Assembly: GCF_035984415.1 (NCBI RefSeq)
Contig: NZ_CP130720.1
Location: 7,750,001 to 7,814,000, forward strand
Direction of reading: 5' to 3'
From: Streptomyces sp. NBC_01296
GTDB lineage: Bacteria; Actinomycetota; Actinomycetes; Streptomycetales; Streptomycetaceae
Length of the DNA stretch: 64,000 nt
Shown: in pieces, positions 18,369 to 26,445 of the stretch
Layout: each line of letters opens with the position of its first letter
Numbering within the stretch: the stretch's first letter is position 1
Notes under the pieces: generated by a model
The model's input: only the letters and a program-made list of their open reading frames with translations
The model's database searches: none
Told to the model about the DNA's origin: nothing
Translations under genes and position numbers: made by a program

Positions 18369-19655
18369 GTGAGTACCACCCGTTTGTCCGGCTTGCTTCC
18401 CGACCTCGCCCCGTGGCGTTCCAGCCGCGATTTCCGTCTGCTGTTCTTCCAGGGCGCCGTCACGTTCTTCACGTCCTTCATGGCGATGATCGCCCTTCCC
18501 CTCCAGATCAAGCACCTGACGGACTCGCCGCTCGCGGTCGGCGCGATGGGCGCGGTGGAACTCGTCCCGCTGGTGGTCTTCGGCCTGTACGGCGGGGCCC
18601 TCGCCGACGCGATCGACCGGCGCCGGATGATCCTGCTGAGCGAGGCCGGGCTCGGGGTGCTGGCCCTCGTCCTGCTCGTGAACGCCCTGCTGCCGCACCC
18701 GCTGCTGTGGCCCCTGTACGTGGTCGCGGCCGGTGTCTCGGCGCTGGCCGGGCTGCAGCGCCCGGCCCTGGACTCGATGATGGCTCGGATCGTGCCGCAC
18801 GAGCAGCAGACCGCGGCCGCCGCCCTCAACGCGCTGCGCTACCAGATCGGCGCGATCGCCGGACCGGCGCTCGCCGGGCTGGTCGTCGCCTACGCCGGCT
18901 ACCCGGCGGCCTATGCCATCACGGTCGGCGGCTTCGGGCTGTCCGTCGTGCTGTGCACCCGGCTGACCCCGGCGCCGCCGTCGCCCGACGCGGAACGGCC
19001 CTCGCTGCGCGGGATCGCCGAGGGGGCGCGCTACGCGTGGAGCCGGCCGGTGCTGCTGGGCACGTACGCCGTGGACCTCGCGGCGATGTTCTTCGCCTTC
19101 CCGAACACGATCTTCCCCTTCCTCGCGGACGAGCTCGACGCGGTGTGGGCGCTGGGCCTGATGTACTCCGCGGGCGCCGTGGGCTCCCTGGTCCTCGGGA
19201 TGACGAGCGGCTGGACCTCGCGGGTGCGGCGGCACGGCCTCTTCGTGGTGTTCGGAGCCGTGGTCTGGGGCGCGGCGATCGCGGGGGCCGGCTGGTTCAC
19301 CGACATCCGGGTGGTGCTGGTGTGCCTCGCGGTGGCCGGGGCCGGCGACATGCTGAGCGGCCTGGGCCGGGCGACGATCTGGAACCAGACCATCCCCGAG
19401 GAGCTGCGCGGGCGGCTGGCCGGCATCGAGGTGCTGTCGTACAGCGTGGGCCCGCAGCTGGGCCAGGTCCGCGCGGGCAGCGTGGCCGGCTGGACGGGCA
19501 CCCGGCCGGCGTTCTGGAGCGGCGGCCTGATGTGCGTGGCGGCGGTGGCGGCCCTGTCCGTACTGCTGCCGAAGCTGGTGACGTACGACGCGGACACGGA
19601 CGAGGATGCGCTGCGGCGCCGTGAGGCGAAGCGCGCGGACCAGCTGGCGGCCTGA
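18369..19655 (+). CDS. MFS transporter, EntS/MFS_3-like exporter
   Basis: 428 residues, GTG start. About 12 hydrophobic helices; conserved loop DAIDRRRM between helices 2 and 3, and the segment LQRPALDSMMARIVPHEQQTAAAALNALRYQIGAIAGPALAG split across helices 4 and 5, which is characteristic of the MFS_3 group that includes enterobactin exporter EntS. The C-terminus is charged. Substrate unknown; siderophore or drug export is possible from family only. A short run of TGACG/TGATG words lies just upstream. Confidence 0.85.
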   Translation: MSTTRLSGLLPDLAPWRSSRDFRLLFFQGAVTFFTSFMAMIALPLQIKHLTDSPLAVGAMGAVELVPLVVFGLYGGALADAIDRRRMILLSEAGLGVLALVLLVNALLPHPLLWPLYVVAAGVSALAGLQRPALDSMMARIVPHEQQTAAAALNALRYQIGAIAGPALAGLVVAYAGYPAAYAITVGGFGLSVVLCTRLTPAPPSPDAERPSLRGIAEGARYAWSRPVLLGTYAVDLAAMFFAFPNTIFPFLADELDAVWALGLMYSAGAVGSLVLGMTSGWTSRVRRHGLFVVFGAVVWGAAIAGAGWFTDIRVVLVCLAVAGAGDMLSGLGRATIWNQTIPEELRGRLAGIEVLSYSVGPQLGQVRAGSVAGWTGTRPAFWSGGLMCVAAVAALSVLLPKLVTYDADTDEDALRRREAKRADQLAA

Positions 19656-19761
19656 CCCTTCCCGTCGTGACGAAACGGTCATAGTCCGGTCATTCTGCGC
19701 GCATACGCGGAACCGAAGGTGGAGGCGAACGGGAACGCGGGCGGCAGCTGAGGAGAAGCGG

Positions 19762-20184
19762 ATGAAGAGGGGCGTGCAGCGGACGGCCGTCACGGTGGCC
19801 GTCGGCCTGGCCGCGGGAGCCCTGTCCGCGTGGATCGCCGTCGCGGGTGACGGCGACGGGCTGAACGTGACCGCGGCGAGCCGCTTCGCATCCGGGTACG
19901 TGCCGTACGCCCTCATCGTGGTCGCCGTGGCGGCCACCGCCCCCACGGCGGTGCACGCCGTGGTCCGTGCCGTGCTCTCTCAGTTGCTGATGATCTGGGG
20001 TTACTACACCTGGGGCCCGATGATCACTTTCGACCGGACGCCCACGCAGGCCGTGCACTACGCGGTGGAGTGGGCCCTGGTCGCCGTCACGGCCGTCCCG
20101 GGGGCGGCCCTCGGGACGTACGGGCTGGTCCGCGGCGTCCGGCGGCTCGCCGCCCCGCGCCTACCGGTCAACCCCGCGCCCTGA
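19762..20184 (+). CDS. Small integral membrane protein of unknown function
   Basis: 140 residues from the ATG at 19762 (preceded by AGGAGAAGCGG). Four hydrophobic segments: about 8-28, 47-65, 67-82 and 108-130. No family motif recognised. It ends at a strong hairpin shared with the convergent small gene downstream. Confidence 0.7.
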   Translation: MKRGVQRTAVTVAVGLAAGALSAWIAVAGDGDGLNVTAASRFASGYVPYALIVVAVAATAPTAVHAVVRAVLSQLLMIWGYYTWGPMITFDRTPTQAVHYAVEWALVAVTAVPGAALGTYGLVRGVRRLAAPRLPVNPAP

Positions 20185-20195
20185 GGGCGCGCTGG

Positions 20196-20220
20196 CCGGG
20201 TTAGGCCGGCCTGAACCCGG
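20196..20220. terminator. Bidirectional terminator hairpin
   Basis: CCGGGTT and AACCCGG form the stem, with an inner self-complementary AGGCCGGCCT. It sits between two convergent genes and overlaps the stop of the minus-strand one. Confidence 0.6.
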
Positions 20221-20395
20221 TCGGCGGGTGGGGGTCCCGGCGGGCCGCAGCCTGGTCGGAGGGTTCCGGCGGGGTCTTCGGGCCGACGGCGTACTGGTTC
20301 TCGACGAGGTGCTCGTAGATGTCGAAGTCGACGGCCTGCCACCGCCCCATGTCTCCGTGGAGGGCCCGGAACTGGGCCGGAGTCGGACTGGTCAC
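20201..20395 (-). CDS. Small unknown protein
   Basis: 64 residues from a GTG at 20395 (VTSPTPAQFRALHGDMGRWQ), preceded by GAGAGGTG about 8 bases upstream; an ATG at 20416 would place the start before this ribosome site. The core VDFDIYEHLVENQYAVGPK looks like genuine protein, the C-terminus is Pro/Arg-rich. No family recognised. Confidence 0.55.
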   Translation of the reverse strand: MTSPTPAQFRALHGDMGRWQAVDFDIYEHLVENQYAVGPKTPPEPSDQAAARRDPHPPTGFRPA

Positions 20396-20485
20396 TGTTC
20401 TCACCTCTCCCGTCAAGGGTGCGGGATCGCAGGACGTCCTGCACGCCGTGCGGACTGGGCCGTTCGGGTGACGGCGAGGCCGGCT

Positions 20486-21139
20486 CTACGAGGCCGGGAC
20501 GGCGCCGGCCGTGAGGCCGGCGAGGTCCAGTGCGCGGTGCACGGCGGGCAGGTCCCAGTCCTCGTCGCGCCGGGCGTTCCCGGTCTCGGCGACCAGCTGA
20601 TCCAGCGCCTCGGGCGTCAGCCGGTAGTCCTCCGCGGCCTCCAGGAGCCCCTTCACGGCCGGCCCGTGGCCGGCCAGCAGCCAGAGGACCTCCTCGCGAT
20701 CCACGAAACGGCTCATCCCGCAGTCCAGGCCGTCGTCCTCGAGGCTCTCGGGGTACGGTGCGCGGGCCCAGGCGCCGTTCTCGTACCAGTAGACGCAGCC
20801 CAGCTCCCAGCCCTCGAGCAGGTCGCGCAGGGTTTCGTACGGGAGCCAGTCCGGGGCCTGCGCCAGCATGTCGACGGGGGGCTCGTGCCACTTGACGCCG
20901 CTCGACTCGTCCTCGCCGTAGAGCACGAAACGACCCTGGCCCATCCGGGCCAGGGTCCACCACGTGCAGCCGGCGTCGTCGAGACGGAGCCCGGCGCCGT
21001 CGATCCAGTGGCCGGTGCGGTGGATTCCTCGGCTCTCCGCCTCGGTGGTCGCCTCGAGTACGGCGACGAACGCCCACCGCGCCCAGAGCAGTTCCGCCGC
21101 GGGCAGGTCTCCGGGCCGGCCCGGCCGGTGAATCGTCAT
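20486..21139 (-). CDS. Acidic cytosolic protein of unknown function
   Basis: 217 residues from ATG 21139 (MTIHRPGRPGDLPAAELLWA). It is rich in Trp, Asp and Glu; blocks such as GRFVLYGEDESS and WELGCVYWYENGAWARAPYP suggest a single globular domain, reminiscent of Streptomyces proteins found near immunity or toxin-related genes, but no family can be assigned. No membrane segment or signal peptide. Confidence 0.65.
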   Translation of the reverse strand: MTIHRPGRPGDLPAAELLWARWAFVAVLEATTEAESRGIHRTGHWIDGAGLRLDDAGCTWWTLARMGQGRFVLYGEDESSGVKWHEPPVDMLAQAPDWLPYETLRDLLEGWELGCVYWYENGAWARAPYPESLEDDGLDCGMSRFVDREEVLWLLAGHGPAVKGLLEAAEDYRLTPEALDQLVAETGNARRDEDWDLPAVHRALDLAGLTAGAVPAS

Positions 21140-21245
21140 GCTGTCTCTGCTCCCCTTGCCGGTTCGACACACGCGTACCGGCAGGATCGTAGCGGCAGTC
21201 AGCGGGGCGCCGGGGCGCCCGAGTTCGGCTGGCGCCGTCACACCG

Positions 21246-21665
21246 TCAGGGCTTCGCCGTCCGCGGGACGTCGGTGCACAGGGCCCAGATGACGAACACG
21301 CCGATGGCGATGGCGATGATCGACCAGAGTGGCTGGTACGGCAGCCACATGAAGTGCAGGATCACGTACAGGCTGGTCAGAGCGATACCGGCGTACCGGC
21401 CGGCCTCCCAGCCCTTGAGGATCGCCGCGCCGGCGCAGACCACGAGGATGCCCACGATGAGATGGATCCAGCCCCAGGCCGTCAGGTCGAACTTGAAGGT
21501 GTAGTTCCCGACGCGCTGGTACACCTCGTCGTTGGCGATGGCGACGATGCCTTCGATGATGCCGAAGATACCGGTGACGATCATCACGACGCCTGCGAAC
21601 GTCGTACCGCCCGATGCCCAGGCTCTGCTGGTAGCGCTCGGCGTAGTACTCGGCGTGCTGCTCAT
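21246..21665 (-). CDS. DUF7144 family membrane protein
   Basis: 139 residues from ATG 21665, preceded by GAGAGAGGCGG. Four membrane helices: about 22-43 (FAGVVMIVTGIFGIIEGIVAI), 66-86, 91-110 and 115-135. The blocks FDLTAWGWIHLIVGILVV and LPYQPLWSIIAIAIGVFVIWAL are typical of DUF7144, as far as I recall. Function unknown. The gene lies just left of the IS605-type element and its target gene. Confidence 0.8.
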   Translation of the reverse strand: MSSTPSTTPSATSRAWASGGTTFAGVVMIVTGIFGIIEGIVAIANDEVYQRVGNYTFKFDLTAWGWIHLIVGILVVCAGAAILKGWEAGRYAGIALTSLYVILHFMWLPYQPLWSIIAIAIGVFVIWALCTDVPRTAKP

Positions 21666-21868
21666 TGCGCCGCCTCTCTCTCGGCTGTGGGACCAGGTCT
21701 CCATGACGCACCGGTCCCGTAACCCATCGTGCGCAACCATCGCGCGGTGCGCACGTCGGGACGCATTCCGTCGGAGTCGACGCCATCGTGGACCAGGGCG
21801 GCGTTCGCAGGGCCAGCCAGTCCGTGGGAGGCAGGCGCGTCCTACAGTGACCACCGTGCGTCAACTTG

Positions 21869-21990
21869 ACCCGGCCGTAAACGACCGGGCTTGGAGGTAG
21901 AGGCCGACTGGCTGCCGGGTTGTCTCCTCCGTCCAGACCACCTATGAGGTGGCCGGGACGCGTGACTCACGCCCCGCGGTCCACGCAGCT
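21869..21990 (-). ncRNA. Candidate TnpB guide RNA (reRNA/omegaRNA) region
   Basis: In this family the guide RNA is transcribed from the 3' end of tnpB through the right end of the element. Here the tnpB 3' part and the 70 nt beyond it include an imperfect hairpin (CCCGG/CCGGG with inner CGT/ACG pairs, 21871-21890) next to the element boundary. Placement is by family analogy; the RNA ends are not visible. Confidence 0.35.
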
Positions 21991-23102
21991 TCGCCTTTGC
22001 GGTCGATGTTGTGGGACGCGTTGTCGTCCGCGTTCAGCACGATCCCGCAGGACCGGCAGGCGAACGTTGCCTGGTCGACTCGGTTTTTCCGGTCGATGTG
22101 GCCGCACTCGGAGCACTGCTGGCTGGTGTACGCCGGGTCGACGTACACCAGCGGCACCCCGGCCCGCAGCGCCTTGTAGGCGATGAACCGGCCGAGCTGG
22201 TGGAAGCTCCACGAGTGCAGTGGTGCCCGCTGGTCCTTGCGGAGCCGTACCCGGTCGCGGATGCCCGTGAGGTCTTCCAGGGCAATACCGCGGCCGGTGC
22301 GTTCAGCGGCGGAGACGATCTTCTTCGAGATGACGTGATTGATGTTCGCCGCGTGCCGGGCCTCTTTGCGGCTGCGGTGCTTGAGCCGGCGTTTGGCAGA
22401 CTTGGTGCCTTTGGCCTGGAGCTTGCGGCGTAGTTCGAGCTGCCGGTTGCGGTGCCGGTTCAGGCCGCGCCCGGCGGCCCGGTAGCCGGTGGATGTGGTG
22501 GCGATGTTGACGATGCCGAGGTCCACACCGATAAACCCGGACGGATTCTCGTTGACCTGGGCCTCGGGGACCTCGCACACGGCGATCAGGTAGAACGCGC
22601 CGTCGCGTTCGATCAGGTCCGACTCGCCATTGCGGTACTCGCGAAGCGTCTTGAGTGCGCCTGCGGAGCAGGTAAAGCGGACGCTTTTGAGCCGTCCCGC
22701 TGTGGTCCAGATACTGACGGTCCGCGCGTCGTACTGCCACGACAGACACCGGTCGTCATACGGCTGAGCCGAATCCGGACGGAACGTGACCGGCTTCGAC
22801 TCCGCTTTGACCCTGCGCTTCGATCCGGGCCTGCCGAGATTCCCCGCCCGGATGTTCGCCTTCAACGTGGTGTAAGCGTCGCGGGTCTTCTTGATCACGT
22901 GCTGGGCAGCCTGCGCCCCAAGACCGGAAGCTTTCAGCTCCGCGTAGGTGTGCTTCCGCAGTTCGTACTCACGCGGCACGCCGTGCTCGAACGCCACGGC
23001 GGACACCCAGTTGGCCCGTTCGTTGACCACGCGCAGGGTCGCACCGATGGCCGTTGCCTGTAAGGCATCCGGCATCAGCTTCACCTGCACGACGATCTTC
23101 AT
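21942..23102 (-). CDS. tnpB: TnpB, RNA-guided nuclease of IS605-type element
   Basis: 386 residues. The RuvC-like active site is complete: Asp 194 in GVDLGIVN, Glu 276 in IALEDLTG and Asp 359 in LNADDNASHNI. The zinc ribbon is Cys 330, 333, 349 and 352 (CSECGHIDR...CRSCG). The N-terminal part has the WED-like and helical regions of TnpB with many basic residues. TnpB proteins cut DNA guided by an RNA from the element's right end and help retain the element. It is transcribed away from tnpA. The tail after the RuvC motif (AAWTAGRESRVPATS) is short, as is usual. Confidence 0.93.
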   Translation of the reverse strand: MKIVVQVKLMPDALQATAIGATLRVVNERANWVSAVAFEHGVPREYELRKHTYAELKASGLGAQAAQHVIKKTRDAYTTLKANIRAGNLGRPGSKRRVKAESKPVTFRPDSAQPYDDRCLSWQYDARTVSIWTTAGRLKSVRFTCSAGALKTLREYRNGESDLIERDGAFYLIAVCEVPEAQVNENPSGFIGVDLGIVNIATTSTGYRAAGRGLNRHRNRQLELRRKLQAKGTKSAKRRLKHRSRKEARHAANINHVISKKIVSAAERTGRGIALEDLTGIRDRVRLRKDQRAPLHSWSFHQLGRFIAYKALRAGVPLVYVDPAYTSQQCSECGHIDRKNRVDQATFACRSCGIVLNADDNASHNIDRKGEAAWTAGRESRVPATS

Positions 23103-23136
23103 GCGGACATCGCGGACATCCTACTACCATTGATCT

Positions 23137-23565
23137 ATGTCCCCACGCTGGGAGCCAAATCCCAATATTCGCAGGGGCCGTACGGTCACCCACACCCTCC
23201 ACGCCCACTTGGTCTTCACACCCAAGTACCGGCGTGGACCCTTCACCGACGAGATCCTTCGACGCTGTGAAGAAGTCATGCGGTCCGTCTGCGCCGACTT
23301 CGAAACCGAGCTGGTCGAGTTCAACGGCGAACGCGACCACGTGCACCTGCTGGTGCACTACCCGCCGAAAGTCTCCATCTCCAAACTGGTCGGCTCCCTC
23401 AAGGGCGTCTCCGCCCGCAGGCTCCGCCAGGAGCACCCCGAACACATCCGCAAGTACCTGTGGGGAGCACACTTCTGGTCACCCTCATACTTCGCAGCTT
23501 CCTGCGGCGGAGCGCCCCTGTCCGTCATCAAGGAGTACATCGAGCAGCAGAAACGTCCGATGTAA
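23137..23565 (+). CDS. tnpA: TnpA, IS200/IS605-family Y1 HUH transposase
   Basis: 142 residues, the normal size. The HUH motif is His 68-Val-His 70 in RDHVHLLVHYPP, and the catalytic Tyr is Tyr 134 in VIKEYIEQQ. The YRRGPF and LVGSLKGVSARRLR segments are standard for the family. The enzyme cleaves and joins single-stranded ends marked by subterminal hairpins. It starts 34 bp from the divergent tnpB start. Confidence 0.93.
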   Translation: MSPRWEPNPNIRRGRTVTHTLHAHLVFTPKYRRGPFTDEILRRCEEVMRSVCADFETELVEFNGERDHVHLLVHYPPKVSISKLVGSLKGVSARRLRQEHPEHIRKYLWGAHFWSPSYFAASCGGAPLSVIKEYIEQQKRPM

Positions 23566-23600
23566 CCTGCACGTCAGAGCAATCCAGAGAAGCGATTCCT

Positions 23601-23620
23601 CCCGGGCCTGAAGGCCCGGG
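23601..23620. repeat. Subterminal hairpin of the IS605-type element
   Basis: CCCGGGCC, loop TGAA, GGCCCGGG: a perfect 8-bp stem located 35 bp after tnpA and 14 bp inside the inferred element edge. This is the type of hairpin recognised by Y1 transposases. Confidence 0.7.
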
Positions 23621-24304
23621 GTTCCTCGTTAGATCCCGCTGAAAACCCGTGGTTCGAGATCGACGACCCTGACGACGAGTTCGGTTTCGACGAGACCGAG
23701 CGCGCCTTCGCCGCAGCGCTCCGCACGTCGGCCGCATCGTGGACCGTCCCGTATGCCCACAGCTGGATCGGTCGCCCTGACGACGACTCGAGGCTTCTGG
23801 CGGTTGTAGCGCTGAGTGATGACCATGCTCGGGTGTCGCTGGTGGACGTCGGCGTGCACCTGGGCGGCTCCACCGTCCGCGGTGACCTCCACAACCAGCT
23901 CTACTTCCTCCCCGACCGGCCGACCGGCTTGGCGATGGAGGCGACCGGCTCCCCCCAGGAACTCGGCGAGTGCGCGGCCGCCTGGTTCGAGGCCATCCTG
24001 CGCAAGCCGATCGTGCGCCACGAGTGGGAACACGCCGGACAGCTCTACGCACGCCGGTACTTGTTCGCCGACACCGGAGAGGGCTTGTGCCAGAGCTACA
24101 ACCAGAATCTGGCACCGAAGGGACAGCCGGAGAGCCTGATCGCTGCCGGTCATGCGGTCGGCCGGGGTTGGGTCCAGACCAGCGGGCTGGACCGGCCCCA
24201 CCGGGTCGTTGCCATCCGAGGCAACGCTCCCGCATGAGGCAACTGCGGGCGGCCGACCGACGCCGACCCGGTGTGAAGGGCGGGGCGATCCGGAGGATGC
24301 ACCT

Positions 24305-24907
24305 CTAGTACGGGCCGCCGCGGAAGAGCAGGCTGCCGTGGTGGCGCGGCCGGTCGCCACGTTCGTGCGCAGCGTCGGAGCGGTCGGCGGGGGCCGACGG
24401 ATCGGCGAGGGCCCGGAGGGACGCCAGGCCGGCCAGCACCTCGTCACGGCGCGACGCGGACTTCATCCAGGCCGGCAGACGGGCGAACATCGCCATCGTG
24501 GGGGAGGCATGGCGCTCGCGCAGCCGGGCGCCCACGTAGGCGGCGAGGGCGTCGACGTGCTCCTCGTTGTAGGCCCAGAGAATCCGTCCCGCACAGCGGG
24601 TCTGCAGCCAGAGCGGCCGCCGGAAGAAGGGGTCTTCGGTACCCCCGGGCACCGCGCCGACCAGCCCGGTGCCCCGCTGCTCGGCCGTCCAGTCGGCGAC
24701 CGCACCGCAGCCGCCACAGGTCAGGCGGCGGGGCTGGAAGAGCAGAGCGCTGAAGTACTTCGGCGCGGGAAGGTCGGGCCGAGGCGCGACGAGCGCGCGG
24801 CCACCGCACCTCGGGCAGACCACGAGCACCCGGTCGGTGAACTGGACGAGCCACATGCCGTGGTCGTGGTGGCGTACCGGTTCGGGATGCGCGGGCTCTG
24901 AGCTCAT
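24305..24907 (-). CDS. Zinc-ribbon-like protein of unknown function
   Basis: 200 residues from ATG 24907 (MSSEPAHPEPV); an in-frame GTG at 24916 is also possible. Two Cys pairs, CPRCGG (about 31-36) and CGGCG (about 64-68), suggest one zinc-binding ribbon. Later blocks are PLWLQTRCAGRILWAYNEEH and MAMFARLPAWMKSASRRDEV. No family is recognised; similar proteins may be common in Streptomyces accessory regions. Confidence 0.6.
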   Translation of the reverse strand: MSSEPAHPEPVRHHDHGMWLVQFTDRVLVVCPRCGGRALVAPRPDLPAPKYFSALLFQPRRLTCGGCGAVADWTAEQRGTGLVGAVPGGTEDPFFRRPLWLQTRCAGRILWAYNEEHVDALAAYVGARLRERHASPTMAMFARLPAWMKSASRRDEVLAGLASLRALADPSAPADRSDAAHERGDRPRHHGSLLFRGGPY

Positions 24908-25056
24908 GACGGACACCCTGCCAGGTCCGCCACACCCCCAACGACGGGGATGGAGCGGGAAGGAGGGTGCCCACGTCCCCAGGCGTCGTGCGCAACAACC
25001 ACGGCGAACTCAACGTCTTCACCCGTACCGTTGGTGCGCCGAGGGGGAGCGCCTCC

Positions 25057-25437
25057 TCAACCTCGATCCGCGAGACGGGGGTAGGGGGTGATCCAGAGTG
25101 CGTCGTACTTGCCGAGGACTGCCCGGAGTTCGCGGGCGTTCCGGGGTGTCATGGCCAGGAGCACGCGGTCGAGGAGAGCGCGGCCTTCCAGGGGGTTGCC
25201 GCAGCAGTACCAGTGCACATTGCCCCACTCGCATTCGTCCCACAGCTGCTGCTTGGGGCTGCGCACGTACTGCTTCCACCGGCCCAGGGCCAGGGCTGTG
25301 TCTCCTGGCTGCAGGTAGTTCCGGGTGTCTTCGAGGCGGGCGATCTCCGCCACCGCGCGCCGGGAGAGACCGTCGATGCACGGCCTCGCAGCGTGTGTCC
25401 CGCGCTGGCGGAGGTGTCCCGGCCGTCTACGCGGCAC
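25057..25437 (-). CDS. Small unknown protein
   Basis: 126 residues from a GTG at 25437 with AAAGG upstream. The first 25 residues are basic and poor in structure; the core DTALALGRWKQYVRSPKQQ and WGNVHWYCCGNPLEG looks like genuine protein. A start further downstream is possible. No known domain. Confidence 0.5.
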   Translation of the reverse strand: MPRRRPGHLRQRGTHAARPCIDGLSRRAVAEIARLEDTRNYLQPGDTALALGRWKQYVRSPKQQLWDECEWGNVHWYCCGNPLEGRALLDRVLLAMTPRNARELRAVLGKYDALWITPYPRLADRG

Positions 25438-25586
25438 GGGCCTTTCTGGTCGTCGTCATGCGGCACATGCTGCCACGATCTCGAACGCGGAGCGGCGGAC
25501 TTTTGTCTGCACACGAAGTCGGCGCGCCTGCGCCGGGCGGCCACCACGAGCGCGGCTCGGGATGGTCGCCCCGGTCCTGGTCCGGA

Positions 25587-26078
25587 TCACGGTCGTAGCG
25601 GGCTCCCCTCACGGAGGTAGACCGCAGTGCCGGACCGGGCGGCGGTGTGGAGGGCGGTCAGCGTCTGGAGGCGAGCGGCGAGAGGCGTGTCCTGCAGCTC
25701 GTCCAGGTGCCTGAAGGCGTGGAGGTCGTGCTCGGGGCTCAGGCGGATGGGCTGCTCGCCGGTGTAGACGCCGCCGTGGAAGAAGTAGTCGATCACGGGG
25801 CCGGTGTTCTCGACATCGGCGCGATGGTCAGTGCCGATCAGCCGGGGTACCTCGTCCAGCTCGGCCCCGGTCTCCTCGCTCATCTCCCGCCGGGCAGCCG
25901 CCCACGGGTCCTCGCCGTGGTCGAGCATCCCGCCCGGGAGCCACCACTGCCCCGCGGCCGGCCGGCCGGGGCCGTATCGCAGGAGGAAGACACGGCCGTC
26001 CCGGTCCAGCATCACGACGCACGAGGCCACGATCGTCCGCGGCAGCGTCTTGATCCACTCCTCCCGGGGAATCCACAT
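25587..26078 (-). CDS. NUDIX hydrolase
   Basis: 163 residues from ATG 26078. The Nudix box runs from GGMLDHGEDPW (about residue 45) into AAARREMSEETGAEL, with the REMSEE core that holds the metal-binding glutamates. The enzyme would hydrolyse a nucleoside-diphosphate derivative; the substrate is unknown. The start lies 2 bp after the stop of the MazG-like gene, so the two are coupled, and the AraC gene is upstream on the same strand. Pairing with a MazG-like pyrophosphatase points to clearing of unusual nucleotides. Confidence 0.9.
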   Translation of the reverse strand: MWIPREEWIKTLPRTIVASCVVMLDRDGRVFLLRYGPGRPAAGQWWLPGGMLDHGEDPWAAARREMSEETGAELDEVPRLIGTDHRADVENTGPVIDYFFHGGVYTGEQPIRLSPEHDLHAFRHLDELQDTPLAARLQTLTALHTAARSGTAVYLREGSPLRP

Positions 26079-26080
26079 GC

Positions 26081-26413
26081 TCAGGCCTCCCGGGCAGCCA
26101 GGGTCCGGGCGGCGGTCTTCTCCAGGTGCGCGGTGAACAGCGCGGCCGGGTCCGCAACGCCGAGTCGGTGCAGCGCGACCATCGCTGTCACCAGTACGTC
26201 GCACACCTCCGACTCCACGTCCCGCCACGTGTGCGACCGGCCCTTGCGCGGGTTGGTGCCGGTGGCACCGATGACGGCCTGGGCGGCTTCGCCGAACTCC
26301 TCCCCGATCTTGAGCACCTGCAAGACCCGGCGCTGCTCGGCGGGGACATGGGCGGCTGCCTCGTCGAGGAAGACGGCAAGCTCCCCGGTGACGTCCCAGG
26401 CGTTCTTCTCCAC
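26081..26413 (-). CDS. MazG-like nucleotide pyrophosphohydrolase
   Basis: 110 residues from a GTG at 26413 with GAAGGGAA upstream. It is all-alpha, with the EExxE-type motif KIGEEFGEAAQAVIG (about 34-48) and a second acidic helix ESEVCDVLVTAMVALHRLG (about 68-86), as in MazG/dUTPase-like enzymes that cleave (d)NTPs to monophosphates. It is followed at once by the NUDIX gene and preceded by the AraC gene (32-bp gap). Confidence 0.82.
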   Translation of the reverse strand: MEKNAWDVTGELAVFLDEAAAHVPAEQRRVLQVLKIGEEFGEAAQAVIGATGTNPRKGRSHTWRDVESEVCDVLVTAMVALHRLGVADPAALFTAHLEKTAARTLAAREA

Positions 26414-26445
26414 GGTGGTTCCCTTCGTCCGGCTGTTGTCCGTTC

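Larger units (their letters stand above)
21872..23634. mobile_element. IS200/IS605-family element, IS605 layout (divergent tnpA and tnpB)
   Basis: A 1763-bp unit bounded by the two halves of the interrupted gene. It holds tnpB (minus) and tnpA (plus) with adjacent starts 34 bp apart, and a subterminal hairpin near each end (21871-21890 and 23601-23620). There are no terminal inverted repeats or clear target duplication, as expected for this single-strand transposition family. The exact ends are uncertain by 3 bp because GA occurs at both junctions. The left flank reads TTGAC at 21867-21871. Both proteins keep all catalytic residues, so it may still be active. Confidence 0.75.
21857..24237 (+). 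pseudogene. Unknown gene split near codon 5 by the IS605-type element
   Basis: The 3' piece (from about 23632) reads on without stops as DPAENPWFEIDDPDDEFGFD and continues through GRPDDDSRLLAVVALSDDHA and VRHEWEHAGQLYARRYLFAD to the stop at 24237. Its first internal Met is at residue level far inside, so a proper start is missing. Left of the element, GTG CGT CAA CTT GA(C) at 21857-21871 encodes VRQLD in a matching frame, with TACAGT (21844-21849) eight bases upstream as a leaderless -10. Removing 1763 bp of element restores VRQLDPAENPWFE and a protein of about 206 residues. The reconstruction is inference; the protein family is not recognised. Confidence 0.6.
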
